This document shows positions 62,935 to 64,000 of a DNA stretch of 64,000 bases, piece by piece (position 1 is the stretch's first letter; each line of letters begins with the position of its first letter). The notes under the pieces are model-generated. The model worked only from the letters and a program-made list of their open reading frames with translations, searched no databases and had not been told where the DNA came from. Location of the stretch: the NCBI GenBank assembly GCA_011525845.1, contig WYBP01000014.1:283328-347327 (forward strand). The letters run 5' to 3'. Source of the DNA: Gemmatimonadaceae bacterium (lineage in GTDB: Bacteria > Gemmatimonadota > Gemmatimonadetes > Gemmatimonadales > Gemmatimonadaceae). The translations under genes and the position numbers were made by a program.

Positions 62935-63998
62935 TCTGGGCCTGGGCGGGGTTCCTCCTGTTCGTCGGCATCGTGCTGGCGCTCGACCTCGGGGTGTTCA
63001 ATCGCAAGGCGCATGCGCCGACGATGCGCGAGGCGCTGATCTTCACGACCGGCACGATCGTGATGGCGGTGGCGTTCGGTGCGCTGGTGTACTTCGCGTA
63101 CGAGGCGCACTGGCTGGGGCTGGGGCTCGCCGCGGACGCCGTGGACGGTCGGGTGAACGACGGGCGGCTGGCCGCGGTGAAGTTCCTGACGGGCTACGTG
63201 GTGGAGTTGAGCCTGTCGATGGACAACGTGTTCGTGATCGCGCTGATCTTCGAGCACCTGCGCGTGCCGCTGATGTACCAGCACCGCGTGCTCTTCTGGG
63301 GCATCCTGGGGGCGCTGGTGATGCGCGGCGGGATGATCCTCGTGGGCGCGCAGCTCGTGGCGCGGTACCACTGGATCCTCTACGTGTTCGGCGCGTTCCT
63401 GGTGCTGACCGGCATCCGGATGCTCTTCTCGAGCGTCGTGGAGAAGGAGGAGGAGGTCGAGGGGTGGGTGACCCGGTTCCTGCGACGCCATTTCGCGGTG
63501 ACCGACCGTTTCCACGAGCAGCACTTCGTGGTGGAGCTGAACGGGAAGCGCTTCCTGACGCCCCTGGCGGTGGCGCTGGTGCTGGTGGAGACGACGGACC
63601 TGCTCTTCGCGGTGGACTCGATCCCGGCGATCTTCGCGATCACGGCGGACCCGTTCCTGGTGTTCACGTCGAACGTCTTCGCGATCCTCTGCCTGCGGTC
63701 GCTCTACTTCGGGCTGGCGGGGCTGATCCAGAAGTTCCGCTACCTGAAGGTGTCGCTGGCGCTGGTGCTGGCGATCGTGGGCGTGAAGATGCTGGCGGGG
63801 AAGTGGATCAAGCTCTGGCTGGGGGAGGAGTCGAACCACGTGCTCCTGGGTGTGATCTTCGCGGTGCTGCTGGGTGGGGCGGCGGCGAGCTGGTGGGTGG
63901 ATCGCCGGCGCTCCGAGGCGTCGGGCCCGGGGGGGGGCGCCGCCGCGGCCCCCCAGTTTCAGGCGGCGTGTGCAGGCCCGGACGAATTTCTAGAATAA
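62931..63998 (+). CDS. TerC family integral membrane protein
   Basis: A 355-residue protein with about eight hydrophobic helices and TerC motifs: LDLGVFNRKAH near the start, ELSLSMDNVFVIALIF near residue 95, and TTDLLFAVDSIPAIFAIT near residue 220. TerC proteins are linked to metal or manganese efflux and tellurite resistance. The last 25 residues (Gly/Ala-rich) follow a run of nine G bases at 63929-63937; the true C-terminus may differ if that run is miscounted near the edge. The ATG at 62931 overlaps the ArsC-like gene. Confidence 0.88.
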   Translation: MIWAWAGFLLFVGIVLALDLGVFNRKAHAPTMREALIFTTGTIVMAVAFGALVYFAYEAHWLGLGLAADAVDGRVNDGRLAAVKFLTGYVVELSLSMDNVFVIALIFEHLRVPLMYQHRVLFWGILGALVMRGGMILVGAQLVARYHWILYVFGAFLVLTGIRMLFSSVVEKEEEVEGWVTRFLRRHFAVTDRFHEQHFVVELNGKRFLTPLAVALVLVETTDLLFAVDSIPAIFAITADPFLVFTSNVFAILCLRSLYFGLAGLIQKFRYLKVSLALVLAIVGVKMLAGKWIKLWLGEESNHVLLGVIFAVLLGGAAASWWVDRRRSEASGPGGGAAAAPQFQAACAGPDEFLE

Positions 63999-64000
63999 CG

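Overview
The window is very GC-rich and is a chromosomal replication-origin neighbourhood of an environmental Gram-negative-type bacterium. The gene mix suggests Gemmatimonadota or a close relative: a GWxTD-domain lipoprotein, paired M16 peptidases, a VKOR protein, bactofilin beside ParAB, many outer-envelope lipoproteins, and a likely DUF5916-type remnant. This placement is inference from gene content; no 16S rRNA gene is present.

Layout. 1-9,500: envelope and amino-acid genes (beta-barrel-like protein, VKOR, P1 peptidase, class III aminotransferase), tRNA-Phe, an M16 peptidase pair and prephenate dehydratase. 9,468-19,817 (minus strand): queF, a rhomboid without its serine, a radical-SAM-like protein without cysteines, ddl, cbs, mutS, a SPOR protein, holA, and an ECF sigma factor with a zinc-finger anti-sigma factor. 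20,020-26,025 (minus): NUDIX, a second M16 pair, YdcF, TetR and a beta-CASP nuclease; then upp and a metalloprotease on plus. 27,944-31,923 (minus): mnmE, yidC, yidD, rnpA, rpmH. 32,118-34,856 (plus): dnaA and dnaN, with a 234-bp oriC candidate between them. 34,870-44,828: lipoprotein, RNase P RNA, AraC regulator, pyrE, histidine kinase, Ser/Thr kinase, GWxTD protein, polyprenol-kinase-like protein and polA. 45,102-46,647: pilin and two small genes. 46,651-51,883 (minus): a nucleoside-type ABC importer with a Nif3-like gene inside the operon. 51,975-54,767 (minus): bactofilin, a membrane coiled-coil protein, parB and parA, with two parS sites just upstream of parA. 54,920-59,780 (minus): SIMPL protein, GT-C transferase, mnmG. 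60,248-63,998: desaturase, YheT-type hydrolase, ArsC-like protein, TerC.

The genes fit together as a replication and segregation hub (DnaA, DnaN, PolA, HolA, MutS, ParABS) joined to the usual ori-proximal RNA and membrane-insertion genes (RpmH, RnpA, YidD, YidC, MnmE, MnmG, RNase P RNA). The common rpmH-rnpA-yidC-mnmEG-parAB cluster is split here: mnmG and parAB lie more than 20 kb from mnmE. Genes are tightly packed, and 4-base start/stop overlaps (ATGA or GTGA) are frequent.

The main non-genic signals are: a DnaA-trio-like element between dnaA and dnaN; an AT-rich island with two DnaA boxes next to the bactofilin gene; one palindrome family (GTTGT-N3-ACAAC) found upstream of both the ECF sigma gene and parB; sigma-54-like promoters at the ECF sigma gene and the pilin gene; a Fur-like box on the desaturase promoter; an operator array before the AraC gene; and in-frame 12-bp tandem repeats in at least eight genes. 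I saw no CRISPR array, insertion sequence, prophage or rRNA gene.
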